Shown here piece by piece: positions 48,551-58,817 of a DNA stretch of 64,000 nucleotides. The position numbers were made by a program, and so were the translations under genes. Positions within the stretch are counted from its first letter, which is position 1. Each line of letters begins with the position of its first letter. The notes under the pieces were generated by a model. The model saw only the letters and a program-made list of their open reading frames with translations, searched no databases and was not told the origin of the DNA. Origin of the DNA: Pseudomonadota bacterium (GTDB lineage: Bacteria > Pseudomonadota > Alphaproteobacteria > Reyranellales > Reyranellaceae); assembly GCA_023386865.1 (NCBI GenBank), contig JAEWIV010000363.1, positions 1-64,000 of the forward strand, given 5' to 3'.

Positions 48551-51500
48551 TCAGGGCGCCCGCTGTACTTCCGGCGACGGCGGCGGCCGGGTGTTGTCCG
48601 GCGAGGCCGTGAAGAGCTCGCGCAAGGCGCCGGGCGTCATCGCCGACATCATGTTGACGTCGGTCTTGAGGTCGTCGAGCGGCCCCGAAAGCTGATAGGA
48701 GACGGCGAACACGCCGCCATCCTTGCCGCCGGTCAACAGCGGGCCGAGCAGCGGGACGTTCGACAAGAGGTTGTTCAGCGCGAAGGCCGGCACGACGATG
48801 CCGCCGATCCTGGCGGTGTCGTTGCCGAGATCGACATAGCCCTGGGCGGTGAGCCCGATCGACTGGCCGCTGGTGCGCCCGTTCCTGATGTGGACGCGAT
48901 CGCCTATCTTGGCCAGCTTGGCCTCGAGGTTGTCGAATTGCTGCAGGGCGTTGCCGGCGCGGTTCAACGCGTCGATCGTCGTGTTCAGCGTGCCGACATT
49001 GGCGCGCGGCGCCACCTTCTGCAGCCGGTACGGCCCGAGCTTGAGGAAACCGTCGAGCGGCGAGCCCGCCGCGGTGTCGTCGTAGCGGCCTTCGATGTGG
49101 AGGTAGCCGTCGACCAGCCCGTCGAGCCATCCTGCATCCCTCAGCATCTGGCCGAAGTTGGCGATGTAGAGAAACAGCTTGCGGCCCCGTCCCTCCGGCG
49201 TGACGCGGAACGTCGATCCCTTGCCGGCGCCGATCGACAGGTCGGCGGCGGCAATGCGCTCACCGGCCAGCGCCAGGCTGCCGTTGACGTAACCCACCGA
49301 GCCGCGCGTGGTCAGCACCTGCTGAAGCTGCAGGGACATCCTGGTGCTGGACCGTCCCACGCCGGCCGGTCCGGCGGGATCCTTGGCGGCCAGATCGTCG
49401 CGCGCCTTGATCATGGCCTGCACGCGCGGCAGCTCGAGCGAGGGCCCGCGCAAGGATACCTCCACGCCACCCTGAATGCGCTTCCAGTCGCCCGAGACAT
49501 CGGTCTGTCCCAGCTTGAGATGCTGCACGGCGATCTGCTGCAGGGTGTCGCCGGCGAAGCGCAGCTGGCCCTTGGCATTCAGCCCGTTGGCGCGGCCGTC
49601 GACGTCGATGGTCGTGAGCTTGCCGCCGGGGGCGAGCTTCATCGTCGTCTGGATCTGGCCCTCTGTGCCGGGAGGCTTGGCCCAGTCGAGGGGCGCCACG
49701 TCGGCCCGGGCCCCCTTGATGTCGAAACGGCCGGTCAGCTCGCCCGTACCGTTGGTCGCGACCTGATAGGCGAGCGTCGTGCCGATCGGGCCGCTGAGGT
49801 ACGGCTCGGGCGACGGAAATCCGGCCTTGGCGACCACCGCCGTCGGTATGGTGCCCTTCAGCTCGTAGCGGCGGCGGAACGGCGCCTTGGCGCCGAACAG
49901 CTCGCGCCAGCCGATCTCGGCGACGCTGCCGTCGAGCTTGCCCGTGCCGCTGACGGCGAGCTCGGAATTGGCATATTTGACGCGAGCCGTGGCCTCGGTG
50001 AGATCGACGTCGCCGATCGCGTCCTGCAACGAGAAGTGCGTCAGCGAAGCGTCGGCCTTGAGGTCGAGTTCGGCGATGGTGAGCGCATTCACGAGCGGAA
50101 AGCCGATCGCCAGGTCGACGGCGACCTCGCCGCCCAGCCGGCGGTAATCGTAAAGGACGTCCTTGGGCAGACCGAGCTTGGGCCGCGCCAGGAAGCGGAT
50201 CACATCCTGCGCCGAGCCGGTGATCGGCATGCGGATCGCCGCGTACTGCGGCGACGGCCCGTCGAGTCCGGTGAGGTCGATAGTGGCGCCCGCGGTCTGG
50301 AGATTGACGGCACTGCCGCGCGCCACATCGAAATGCAGGGTGCCGCCCTCGTAGCGCGCCTTGCCCGACACTCCCGCGAGCTCCGGCATGTGCGGCATAT
50401 ACCGCACCTTCATGCCGCGATAATCGATCAGGCCGACCAGCCGATCGACCTTCATCTCGGCCATGTCGTTGGCCGCGGCACTCAGGGCGAACTCGGCGGC
50501 GACGTCGATCTCGCCGCTGCTGAGATTCGACAAGGCCCACTCTCGGCCGCCCGCAGCGAACTCCAGCGGCCAGTAGTCGCCCAGCCGGTCGACCGGGATC
50601 TGCCGCACCTCGGCACGGCCCGAGAAGGTCTGGCCTTCGGCCTTGCGCTCGCCGACGCCGCTGATCGACACCTTGGTCGCGCCGAAGTCGACGTCGATAC
50701 GGTCGATCCTGGCCGCGTGCGTCGTCGCATCGAACGTCGCCCGGGCGTTCACCGACTTCACCGCGTGCGAAGCCGGCAGGACTCCAGGGAGCGCCACTCG
50801 ACCGTTCCCGCCGGTGACGTCAACGGCGATGCTGCGCACGTCGCCGTGGCCGTCGGCCTCGACATGCAGCCTTCCCGAGAGCGCGATATCGACGCCGCGC
50901 AGCAACGCAATGTCGGGGGACAGGTCGGCCAGCATCGATGGCTTGAAGCCGTCGACGGCGGCGTCGAAGGCGATGCGGCTGCGGTCGCGCGTGTAGACGC
51001 CTGACAGGGAGACGTCGACCCGGTTCCCGGCTTCGCCGATGACCTGCGCCGAGGCGGCGATGCTGACGCCGGCGGCGTCGCGTTTCAGTCGGCCGCGCGC
51101 CGAGGGCGCGGTCCAGGTAACCCCTGTCTTCACGTCGCGGATGGTCACCTTGGCACGCTCGATCTGGATCATGTCGAGCTGGCCGATCAGGGAGTCGTAG
51201 TTGGGCTCGGCCAGGAGTTGCTCGATCAGCAGGACCAGCGCCTCGCCCTGGGACTCCCCTTCGGAGGTGGTGAAGACGCGGCGCAGCATCCCGCCGTCAC
51301 GCGCTATGTCGGCCTCGATGGTCGGACCCTCGATCGTGACCGAGGTCGGCAGGAGTATGCCCTGAAGGACGTTGCGGGCATCGAAGGTGACGGACGCCAT
51401 GGGGATGGTGGCGATCACCTCGCGCTCGCCCCGGATGAAGCGGATGCCGCTGAACACCAGGCGCGGCGGCTGGCTGACGCTGCCCCATTCCAGCGCGATG

Positions 51501-51658
51501 CGCCCGATCTCGGGCCTGATGTCGTTGCCCGGGACGTCCGTCGCCCGGGCGATGCGCTCCTTGAGGAAGTCGAGGTCGACGGGCCCTTCCATCAGGCGCA
51601 GGGCGGCTACCAGGACGAGGGCGGTGACGGCAAAAACGATGCCGGCGATCGCCCGCAT
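48551..51658 (-). CDS. AsmA/YhdP-like (DUF3971) transport-envelope protein
   Basis: 1035-aa protein (ATG 51658; GTG 51721 would add 21 residues). One N-terminal membrane anchor (AIAGIVFAVTALVLVAALRL) is followed by a long periplasmic region of AsmA-type repeats (VTIEGPTIEADIARDGGMLR, VDLAIGFPLVNALTIAELDL, VRFLARPKLGLPKDVLYDYR) and the conserved C-terminal block (YVDLGNDTARIGGIVVPAFA, LNNLLSNVPLLGPLLTGGKDGGVF). AsmA family proteins (YhdP, TamB, YdbH) carry phospholipids to the outer membrane. Divergent from glnE with closely spaced starts. Confidence 0.8.
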   Translation of the reverse strand: MRAIAGIVFAVTALVLVAALRLMEGPVDLDFLKERIARATDVPGNDIRPEIGRIALEWGSVSQPPRLVFSGIRFIRGEREVIATIPMASVTFDARNVLQGILLPTSVTIEGPTIEADIARDGGMLRRVFTTSEGESQGEALVLLIEQLLAEPNYDSLIGQLDMIQIERAKVTIRDVKTGVTWTAPSARGRLKRDAAGVSIAASAQVIGEAGNRVDVSLSGVYTRDRSRIAFDAAVDGFKPSMLADLSPDIALLRGVDIALSGRLHVEADGHGDVRSIAVDVTGGNGRVALPGVLPASHAVKSVNARATFDATTHAARIDRIDVDFGATKVSISGVGERKAEGQTFSGRAEVRQIPVDRLGDYWPLEFAAGGREWALSNLSSGEIDVAAEFALSAAANDMAEMKVDRLVGLIDYRGMKVRYMPHMPELAGVSGKARYEGGTLHFDVARGSAVNLQTAGATIDLTGLDGPSPQYAAIRMPITGSAQDVIRFLARPKLGLPKDVLYDYRRLGGEVAVDLAIGFPLVNALTIAELDLKADASLTHFSLQDAIGDVDLTEATARVKYANSELAVSGTGKLDGSVAEIGWRELFGAKAPFRRRYELKGTIPTAVVAKAGFPSPEPYLSGPIGTTLAYQVATNGTGELTGRFDIKGARADVAPLDWAKPPGTEGQIQTTMKLAPGGKLTTIDVDGRANGLNAKGQLRFAGDTLQQIAVQHLKLGQTDVSGDWKRIQGGVEVSLRGPSLELPRVQAMIKARDDLAAKDPAGPAGVGRSSTRMSLQLQQVLTTRGSVGYVNGSLALAGERIAAADLSIGAGKGSTFRVTPEGRGRKLFLYIANFGQMLRDAGWLDGLVDGYLHIEGRYDDTAAGSPLDGFLKLGPYRLQKVAPRANVGTLNTTIDALNRAGNALQQFDNLEAKLAKIGDRVHIRNGRTSGQSIGLTAQGYVDLGNDTARIGGIVVPAFALNNLLSNVPLLGPLLTGGKDGGVFAVSYQLSGPLDDLKTDVNMMSAMTPGALRELFTASPDNTRPPPSPEVQRAP

Positions 51659-51777
51659 GCACACCCGATACGTTCGTCTGACCAACGGCTGAAACTTCCC
51701 GCTTCTTGACGATGACGACACGCCTGGGCGAGCGTGCCACCGGATACGAACGACAACTTAACCGACCCGCGCACCGC

Positions 51778-54735
51778 ATGTCTTGGCTTTCGACCGACCG
51801 CCTGCCGCGACCGCACGACACGGAGCGTCGCACCGTTGCATGGACGAGGTGGGGCGAGATCACCGCTCGCCCCGACGATCCCGCTCAGGCAGCGTTGCTC
51901 GACGCCCTGTTCGGCAACAGCCCGTATCTGACCGAAACATGCCTACAGAACCCGACTTTTATGACCGATCTGTGGCGTCGCGGCCCCGATGCCGCGCGTG
52001 CCGACCTCGCGGCCGAGCTCGCTGCCGTGCGATCCTCCGCACGCGACGGCGCGGCACCCGAGGCCGTGGCGACGGCGCTGCGCCGGCTCAAGCGCCGGGT
52101 GGCGCTCACGGTCGCCGTTGCCGACATCTCCGGGGCATGGTCGCTCGAGCAGGTGACCGGAGAGCTCACGGCCTTCGCCTCGGGTTGCCTCGATGCGCTC
52201 ATGGACTCGATCCTCCTGCAACTCTCCCGCGACGGCCAGCTCGGCATCGGCAACGACCCCGAGGCCGCGGCCCTCACCGTGCTCGGCATGGGCAAGCTCG
52301 GGGCCGGCGAGCTCAACTACTCGAGCGACATCGACCTGATCCTGCTCTACGACCGCGACGCGGCGGCCCTGGCCGGCAACGACCAGCTGTCTCGGCACTT
52401 CGTGCGGGCGGCCCGCATGCTGGTCCAGCTGATGTCGGAGACATCGGCGGACGGCTACATCTTCCGGACCGACCTGCGGCTTCGCCCCGACCCCGGGTCG
52501 ACGCCGCTCGCCATGTCGGTTCAGGCAGCCGAGCTCTACTACGAAAGCGTCGGCCAGAACTGGGAACGCGCCGCCATGATCAAGGCCCATCCGGTGGCCG
52601 GCAATCGCGCCGTCGGCGCAGCGTTCCTGGGCGACCTCACGCCTTATATCTGGCGCAAGCACCTCGACTTCGCGGCGATCCACGACATCCATTCGATCAA
52701 GCGCCAGATCGACGCCCATCGCGGCGGCAGCGCGGTGAAGGTGCTGGGCCACAACGTCAAGCTCGGCCGCGGCGGCATCCGCGAGATCGAGTTCTTCGCC
52801 CAGACCCAGCAGCTCATCTTCGGCGGCCGCAATCCCACGCTGCGCCGCCGCGCCACCTGCGAAACCCTGCGTGCGCTCGCCGCGGCGGGCCACATCGCGC
52901 CTACTACCGCCGACGAGCTGATCGAGGCCTACGGCTTCCTGCGCAACGTCGAGCACCGCCTGCAGATGGTCGACGACCGGCAGACGCACAGCCTGCCCGG
53001 CGACGAGGCCGGTGTGGCGGCCATCGCGACCTTCCTGGGCTATCCCGATTCGCCGTCCTTCCAAAAGGACCTGCTCGACCGCCTGCACCGCGTCGAGAGC
53101 CACTACGCCCGCCTGTTCGAGGAGGCGCCGAGCCTCGCCGGCCCGGGCGGCAACCTGGTGTTCACCGGCACCGACGACGATCCGGGCACGCTGGCGACCC
53201 TGCAGACATTGGGCTTCCGCGATGCGTCGGCGGCAGCCAGCATCGTGCGGCGCTGGCATCACGGCCGCTATCGTTCCACCGCCACGGCGCGTGCCCGCGA
53301 GCTTCTCACCGAGCTGATGCCCGGCCTGCTGAAGGCACTGGGCTCGACCGCCGCCCCCGACCAGGCGCTGCTGAACTTCGACCTCTTCCTCGGCAACCTG
53401 CCGGCCGGCATCCAGCTCTTCTCGCTGTTCAAGTCGAACCCCGCGCTGCTCGAGCTGGTGGCCGCGATCATGGGCAGCGCGCCGGGCCTTGCCGCCCATC
53501 TGGCGCGCCGCACCATCCTGCTCGATTCGGTGCTGTCGCCCGCCTTCTACCTGCCGCTGCCGGCCGTCGAGGAGATGCGCGCCGACCTCACCCGGCAGCT
53601 GGCCGCCGTCGAGCACGAGCAGGACATCCTCGACCAGGCGCGGCGCTGGGCCAACGACCGGCGCTTCCAGGTGGGCGTGCAGCAGCTCAAGGCGATCGTG
53701 CGGCCGGCACAGGCGGGCCTCGCCTATTCGGACATTGCCGCCGCGGCGATCTCCGCCGTGTGCGACCGCGTCGAACGGCTGTTCGCCGAGGCTCATGGCG
53801 GCTTCCGCGGCCAGCGCCTGGCGGTGCTGGGGATGGGCAAGCTCGGCAGCCGCGAAATGTCGGCGACGTCCGATCTCGACCTCATCTTCGTCTACGACAT
53901 CCCGCCCGACCTCGAGGCGTCGGACGGCCGCCAGCCGCTGGCGCCGATCCAGTACTACACCCGGCTCAGCGCCAAGATCGTGACGGCGCTCACCGCCCAC
54001 ACCAACGAGGGCGCGCTGTACGAGGTAGACATGCGCCTGCGGCCGTCCGGCCGCGCCGGCCCGCTCGCCAACTCGCTCGAAGGCTTCGAGACCTACCATG
54101 CGCAGTCGGCATGGACGTGGGAGCACATGGCCCTCACCCGGGCACGTGTGATCCACGGGCCGGCCGGCCTGGTCGAGCGTCTGGCCGACATCGTCAAGGC
54201 CACGCTCTGCCGGCCGCGCGATCCGCTGGCGCTGGTGCGCGACGTCGCCGACATGCGCGACCGCATCGCCCGCCACGCGCCGCCCAAGAGCCCGTGGGAT
54301 TTCAAGCATCTGCCCGGCGGCCTGTTCGACATCGACTTCGTGGCGCAATACCTCGCCCTGCGCCACGCCGCCGAGCGGCCCGACCTGCTTGACCCGCATC
54401 CCGCCGAGATGCTGCGTCGCGCCGCCGATGCCGGCTTCATAGACCGGGCCGACGCCGAGCGGCTGCGCGCGACGCGCACGCTGCTGTCCGACGTGCAGAG
54501 CATGCTGCGGCTCACCCTGAACGGCGACGAATCGGCGTTCGACGAGGCCAACGCGCCCGAAGGCCAACGCCGCCTGCTTGCCGTGACCGAGGGCGCCGGC
54601 GATCTCGCCGAGCTGCGCGCACGGATTGCGGCGGAAACCGGCGCGGCGCGTGCTATATACCGCCGCGTCGTCGAGCAGCCGGCGCGTGACGCCGGCTGGC
54701 AGGGCCGCGCGGACGACAAAAGGAGCGAGGCATGA
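51778..54735 (+). CDS. glnE: Bifunctional glutamine synthetase adenylyltransferase / deadenylylase
   Basis: 985-aa bifunctional enzyme controlling glutamine synthetase under nitrogen signals (partner PII). Two nucleotidyltransferase domains: N-terminal deadenylylase with GMGKLGAGELNYSSDIDLIL and C-terminal adenylylase with GMGKLGSREMSATSDLDLIF. The start is uncertain: TTG 51706 and ATG 51712 are possible but overlap the divergent envelope gene's leader; ATG 51778 begins SWLSTDRLPRPHDTERR, closer to related proteins. The 3' end overlaps bcp by 4 bp. Confidence 0.9.
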   Translation: MSWLSTDRLPRPHDTERRTVAWTRWGEITARPDDPAQAALLDALFGNSPYLTETCLQNPTFMTDLWRRGPDAARADLAAELAAVRSSARDGAAPEAVATALRRLKRRVALTVAVADISGAWSLEQVTGELTAFASGCLDALMDSILLQLSRDGQLGIGNDPEAAALTVLGMGKLGAGELNYSSDIDLILLYDRDAAALAGNDQLSRHFVRAARMLVQLMSETSADGYIFRTDLRLRPDPGSTPLAMSVQAAELYYESVGQNWERAAMIKAHPVAGNRAVGAAFLGDLTPYIWRKHLDFAAIHDIHSIKRQIDAHRGGSAVKVLGHNVKLGRGGIREIEFFAQTQQLIFGGRNPTLRRRATCETLRALAAAGHIAPTTADELIEAYGFLRNVEHRLQMVDDRQTHSLPGDEAGVAAIATFLGYPDSPSFQKDLLDRLHRVESHYARLFEEAPSLAGPGGNLVFTGTDDDPGTLATLQTLGFRDASAAASIVRRWHHGRYRSTATARARELLTELMPGLLKALGSTAAPDQALLNFDLFLGNLPAGIQLFSLFKSNPALLELVAAIMGSAPGLAAHLARRTILLDSVLSPAFYLPLPAVEEMRADLTRQLAAVEHEQDILDQARRWANDRRFQVGVQQLKAIVRPAQAGLAYSDIAAAAISAVCDRVERLFAEAHGGFRGQRLAVLGMGKLGSREMSATSDLDLIFVYDIPPDLEASDGRQPLAPIQYYTRLSAKIVTALTAHTNEGALYEVDMRLRPSGRAGPLANSLEGFETYHAQSAWTWEHMALTRARVIHGPAGLVERLADIVKATLCRPRDPLALVRDVADMRDRIARHAPPKSPWDFKHLPGGLFDIDFVAQYLALRHAAERPDLLDPHPAEMLRRAADAGFIDRADAERLRATRTLLSDVQSMLRLTLNGDESAFDEANAPEGQRRLLAVTEGAGDLAELRARIAAETGAARAIYRRVVEQPARDAGWQGRADDKRSEA

Positions 54736-55196
54736 GTGTCGAGGAAGGCAAGAAGGCGCCCGATTTCACGGCGGCGACCGACGGCGGCAAGAAGCTGAAG
54801 CTGTCGGACCTGCGCGGCAAGCTCGTGGTGCTCTACTTCTATCCCAAGGACGACACGTCCGGCTGCACCGCCGAGGCCTGCGGCTTTCGCGACTCCCTGC
54901 CCGACTTCGGCAAGCTCAAGGCGCAGGTGATCGGCGTCAGCAAGGACAGCGTCGACAGGCACGACAAGTTCAAGAAGAAGTATGGGCTGAACTTCCCGCT
55001 GGTGTCCGACGAAGACGGCAAGATCTGCGACAAGTACGGGACCTGGGTCGAGAAGAGCCTTTATGGCCGCAAATACATGGGCATCGAGCGCGCCACCTTC
55101 CTGATCGACAAGACCGGCACGGTCGCCAAGGTCTGGCACAAGGTGAAAGTGCCGGGTCACGTCGAGGAGGTTCTGAAGACGCTGAAGACTCTTTAG
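54732..55196 (+). CDS. bcp: Thiol peroxidase Bcp (peroxiredoxin)
   Basis: 154-aa peroxiredoxin Q/Bcp type. Peroxidatic C45 and resolving C50 in DDTSGCTAEACGF (five apart, the Bcp-subfamily arrangement). N-terminal KAPDFTAATDGGKKLKLSDL and later GWVEKSLYGRKYMGIERATFL are standard. It reduces organic and hydrogen peroxide with thioredoxin. ATG overlaps the glnE stop (ATGA), so it is probably co-translated. Confidence 0.9.
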   Translation: MSVEEGKKAPDFTAATDGGKKLKLSDLRGKLVVLYFYPKDDTSGCTAEACGFRDSLPDFGKLKAQVIGVSKDSVDRHDKFKKKYGLNFPLVSDEDGKICDKYGTWVEKSLYGRKYMGIERATFLIDKTGTVAKVWHKVKVPGHVEEVLKTLKTL

Positions 55197-55214
55197 CAGC
55201 GGAAAGCACGGAAC

Positions 55215-56678
55215 ATGGCGGACGTATTGATTTCCGGCGCGGGCCCGGTCGGCCTGACCATGGCCAACGAGCTGGCGCGCTACGGCGTCGCCGTGCGCAT
55301 CGTCGACAAGGAGGCGCATCGCACCGACAAGTCCAAGGCGCTGGTGCTGTGGCCGCGCACGCTGGAGCTTCTCCGCCATGGCGGCTACGTCGAGCCGTTT
55401 CTCGAGGCCGGCAACGTCGCCCATGGCGCGCAGCTCTCCGACGGCAAGACCATCGTGGCGCGCGTCACGACCGACGGCATCGACTCGATCTATCCCTACG
55501 CCCTCATGATCGCCCAGAGCGAGACCGAGCGCATACTCGAGGAAACCCTCGCCAGCCGCGGCATCGAGGTCGAGCGCCGCGTGTCGATGGAAGGCTTCTC
55601 CGAAAGGAGCACGGGCGGCATCGAAGCGGTGCTGCGCAAGGCAGACGGCACGAGCGAGACACTCCGCGCCGACTGGTTGCTGGGCTGCGACGGCGCCCAT
55701 TCGACGACCCGTCATGCGCTGGGCTTCGCCTTCGAAGGGTCGACCCAGGACAGCGACTGGTACCTGGCGGACATCCACGTCAGCGGCCTCGCGCCGACCG
55801 ACCACCTGCACATCTTCTGGCATCGCGACGGGATCCTGGCCTTCTTCCCCATCACGCCGGGCCGCTGGCGCGTCATCGCCGATCTCGGCCGTGCGGCCGG
55901 CAGCGGCCATCACGCCGATCCGACCTTCGAGGAGATCCAGGCCATGGTCGCCCATCGCGGCAATCCGGGCATCAGGCTCACCGACCCGGTCTGGCTGGCC
56001 GCCTTCCGCATCAACGAGCGCAAGGTCAAGGATTACCGCCGCGGCCGCGTGTTCCTCGCCGGCGACGCCGCCCACATCCACAGCCCGGCCGGCGGCCAGG
56101 GCATGAACACGGGCATGCAGGACGCCTTCAACCTCGCCTGGAAGCTGAACCTCGTGATCAAGGGGCTGGCCAAGCCGTCCCTGCTCGACACCTATTCAAG
56201 CGAGCGCAGCGCCGTCGGCGAGATGGTGCTGCGAAATGCCGGCCGCATGACCGAGGCGGCGATCGCCCGCAACCCGGTCATCCAGGGCCTGCGCAACGCC
56301 ATGGTCAAGTTCGCGCTCTCCTTCCCGCAGATCGGCCACATCATGGCCGACACCTTGTCGGAGCTGAACATCGCCTATCCCGACAGTCCGCTGTCGGTCG
56401 CCGGCGCTCACCATGCTCATGGTACGAAGCCCGGCCATCGCTGGCCCGAGCCGCTCGCCGCCGACACCGCCAAGTCGCGGTTCATGGCGATCGGCCCGGC
56501 CGATGCCGTCGCCGACCTCGTGGCGACGTTTCCCAACCTCGTCGAGGCGGCAAGCGGCGCCAAGCGCGCCGACCCGCGCGATCTCATCCTCGTGCGTCCC
56601 GACGGCTATGTCGGCTTCGCCGCGGCGGCGTCCGATCGCGCCGCTGCCGCCGCTTACCTGCGGGGCCTCGCAACGTAG
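55215..56678 (+). CDS. FAD-dependent aromatic monooxygenase-type protein
   Basis: 487-aa flavoprotein. N-terminal Rossmann motif ISGAGPVGLTMANELARYGV and then an E/D residue at the strand end (VDKEAHRTDKSKALVLWPRT); the FAD-binding GDAAHIHSPAGGQGMNTGMQ DAFNLAWKL near the middle-late part is the group A monooxygenase (PHBH-like) signature. Members hydroxylate phenols or similar substrates with NAD(P)H; the substrate is unknown. It stands downstream of bcp on the + strand, convergent with the LysR gene. Confidence 0.85.
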   Translation: MADVLISGAGPVGLTMANELARYGVAVRIVDKEAHRTDKSKALVLWPRTLELLRHGGYVEPFLEAGNVAHGAQLSDGKTIVARVTTDGIDSIYPYALMIAQSETERILEETLASRGIEVERRVSMEGFSERSTGGIEAVLRKADGTSETLRADWLLGCDGAHSTTRHALGFAFEGSTQDSDWYLADIHVSGLAPTDHLHIFWHRDGILAFFPITPGRWRVIADLGRAAGSGHHADPTFEEIQAMVAHRGNPGIRLTDPVWLAAFRINERKVKDYRRGRVFLAGDAAHIHSPAGGQGMNTGMQDAFNLAWKLNLVIKGLAKPSLLDTYSSERSAVGEMVLRNAGRMTEAAIARNPVIQGLRNAMVKFALSFPQIGHIMADTLSELNIAYPDSPLSVAGAHHAHGTKPGHRWPEPLAADTAKSRFMAIGPADAVADLVATFPNLVEAASGAKRADPRDLILVRPDGYVGFAAAASDRAAAAAYLRGLAT

Positions 56679-56725
56679 CATCGTCGCCGGGGCCGCGATC
56701 TCCCACTCCCAGGTCTAAAGATCAG

Positions 56726-57613
56726 TCAGCGACGGCGGGTGCTGCCGATCCACGAGCGAAAGATCCGAACCTTGGCGAGGTCGGCGCGTTCCGTCGGATA
56801 AAGCAGGCAGTATCGCCGGCCGCTCTTCACGAAACCGAACGGCGCGACGAGACGGCCGAGCTTGAGGTCTTCGACGACCAGCGGCCGCGGCGCCAGGGCG
56901 ACGCCGAGCCCCGCGGCAGCGGCCTCGAGCAGGAAATAGAAATGCTCGAACCGCTGGCCCTTCGTCGCATCGACGTTGGCCGTCCCCGATTGCGCCAGCC
57001 AGTCCGCCCAGGCATCGGCCCGCGTCTCGGTATGAAGCAGCGCATGGTGGGCAAGGTCGCCCGGCCGACGCAGCTTGCGGCGCTGTGCCAGGGCCGGGCT
57101 GCACACCGGCCCGATCTCCTCGTTCATGAAGGCATGTGCTTCGATGCCGTCGGGCCAAGGCCCCGTACCGATCCGAACCGCGACATCGACGTCTGCGCGC
57201 GCGAAGTCGACCGGCGCCGACGATGCCGACAGGCGCACGTCGATGGCGGGATACCGCGCATTGAAGTCGTACAGTCGCGGGATCAGCCACCGCATCATTA
57301 AGGTCGGCAGGCAGGACACCACCAACGGCCCCTGCCGCGTCGCTGCCGACAAGCGCGCCGCACTTGCCTCGACGACGTCCAGCGCGGTCCGTGCCGCCGG
57401 CAGGAACGCAGCCCCTGCCTCGGTCAGCTCGACGCGCCGGTTGAGGCGACGGAACAGCCGGACACCGAGATGCGTCTCCAGCGACTTCATCTGCCGACTG
57501 ACGGCGCCATGCGTGACGTTAAGCTCGCGTGCGGCGGCACTGAAGCTCAGGTGACGCGCGGCCTCCTCGAAGGCCGGCAGCGCCTTCAAGGGCGGCAATC
57601 GGCGTCTGGCCAT
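56726..57613 (-). CDS. LysR-family transcriptional regulator (GcvA-like)
   Basis: 295-aa LysR regulator. The N-terminal HTH is LPPLKALPAFEEAARHLSFS, then A-A-R-E-L-N-V-T-H-G-A-V-S-R-Q-M-K, L-E-T-H-L-G-V-R-L-F-R-R. The pattern AARHLSFSAAARELNVTHGAVSRQ is typical of the GcvA subgroup. The C-terminal effector domain is normal in length. It is divergent from the serC-like gene (80 bp between starts), and usually a LysR regulates its divergent neighbour; this operon is therefore its likely target. The effector is not predictable. Confidence 0.85.
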   Translation of the reverse strand: MARRRLPPLKALPAFEEAARHLSFSAAARELNVTHGAVSRQMKSLETHLGVRLFRRLNRRVELTEAGAAFLPAARTALDVVEASAARLSAATRQGPLVVSCLPTLMMRWLIPRLYDFNARYPAIDVRLSASSAPVDFARADVDVAVRIGTGPWPDGIEAHAFMNEEIGPVCSPALAQRRKLRRPGDLAHHALLHTETRADAWADWLAQSGTANVDATKGQRFEHFYFLLEAAAAGLGVALAPRPLVVEDLKLGRLVAPFGFVKSGRRYCLLYPTERADLAKVRIFRSWIGSTRRR

Positions 57614-57692
57614 GGTCTGTGATATTTTCTCACAAAGGAGGTGACTTTAGATCGTTTGTCATGAGGCTCCAAGGTCGGTCATCTGTGCAGAG

Positions 57693-58817
57693 ATGACTAT
57701 TGAAAAACCGACCATCCGGCCGGCCAACGGCTGCTTCTCCTCCGGCCCTTGCGCCAAGCGGCCGGGCTGGTCGCTGCAGGCTCTGGCCGGCGCGGCGCTG
57801 GGCCGCTCACACCGCTCGGCGGCCGGCAAGGCCAAGCTTGCCGAAGTGATCGACCGGTCACGCCGCCTACTCGGCATTCCAGCGGACTATCGCGTCGGCA
57901 TCGTCCCCGCTTCCGATACCGGCGCCGTCGAGCTGGCGCTGTGGTCCCTGCTCGGCCCGCTGGGCGTCGATGTGCTGGCCTGGGAAAGTTTCGGCGAGAC
58001 CTGGTCCAACGACATCTCGGCCGAGCTCAGGCTGAGCGACGTTCGCTTGCTGGAAGCGCCGTACGGCAGCCTGCCCGACCTGTCCCAGGCCTCGCCCGAG
58101 CGCGACATCGTGTTCGCCTGGAACGGCACGACGTCGGGCGTGCGCATCGCCGACGCAAGTTGGATTGCCGACGACCGTACAGGGCTCACGATCTGCGACG
58201 CCACCTCCGCGGCGTTCGCCATGGCCCTGCCGTGGCCCAAGCTCGATGTGACCACCTGGTCGTGGCAAAAGGCGCTGGGCGGCGAGGCCCAGCACGGCAT
58301 GATCGCGCTCAGCCCGCGCGCCGTGCAGCGTCTGGAAAGCCACAGGCCGGCGTGGCCCGTCCCGAAGATCTTCCGACTGACGCAGAGCGGCCGGCTGAAC
58401 GAAGGCATCTTCAGGGGCGAGACGATCAACACGCCGTCGCTGTTGGCGGTCGAGGATCATATCGATGCGTTGACGTGGGGCGAGCGCATCGGCGGGTTGG
58501 CGGCTTTGATCGCCCGCGCCGAAGCCAACCTCGGCGCCATCGAGACCTGGGTGGCGCGATCGCCTTGGGTCGCCTTCCTGGCGGCGAAGAAAGCCGAGCG
58601 TTCTTGCACCTCGGTCTGCCTGAGGGTGGTCGACCCGACCGTGGCGCCGAACAAGCTCGCGGCGCTGCTCGAGGCCGAACAAGTCGCCTTCGATATCGGT
58701 GGTTATCGCCACGCCCCGCCTGGCTTGCGCCTCTGGGCCGGCGCCACGGTCGAGACCAGCGATCTCGATGCGCTCTTCCCGTGGCTCGACTGGGCGCGGA
58801 CCACGGTGGCCGCATGA
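57693..58817 (+). CDS. serC: Phosphoserine aminotransferase-like (SerC)
   Basis: 374-aa PLP aminotransferase of the SerC family: NGCFSSGPCAKRPGWSLQAL start, GIVPASDTGAVELALWSLLG, PLP-binding F-A-W-N-G-T-T-S-G-V-R, DATSAAFAMALPWPKLDVTT, and the catalytic lysine in WSWQKALGGEAQHGMIALSP. The size is normal. The ATGA junction with the deacylase and downstream transporter makes a three-gene operon, so this copy may serve a catabolic route (for example acting on imported acylated amino acids) rather than general serine synthesis. Symbol by family, role uncertain. Confidence 0.8.
   Translation: MTIEKPTIRPANGCFSSGPCAKRPGWSLQALAGAALGRSHRSAAGKAKLAEVIDRSRRLLGIPADYRVGIVPASDTGAVELALWSLLGPLGVDVLAWESFGETWSNDISAELRLSDVRLLEAPYGSLPDLSQASPERDIVFAWNGTTSGVRIADASWIADDRTGLTICDATSAAFAMALPWPKLDVTTWSWQKALGGEAQHGMIALSPRAVQRLESHRPAWPVPKIFRLTQSGRLNEGIFRGETINTPSLLAVEDHIDALTWGERIGGLAALIARAEANLGAIETWVARSPWVAFLAAKKAERSCTSVCLRVVDPTVAPNKLAALLEAEQVAFDIGGYRHAPPGLRLWAGATVETSDLDALFPWLDWARTTVAA

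Noticed and set aside
51943..54567. 874-residue minus-strand frame opposite glnE
   Set aside because: Third-position GC shadow; glnE has both conserved catalytic domains on the + strand.
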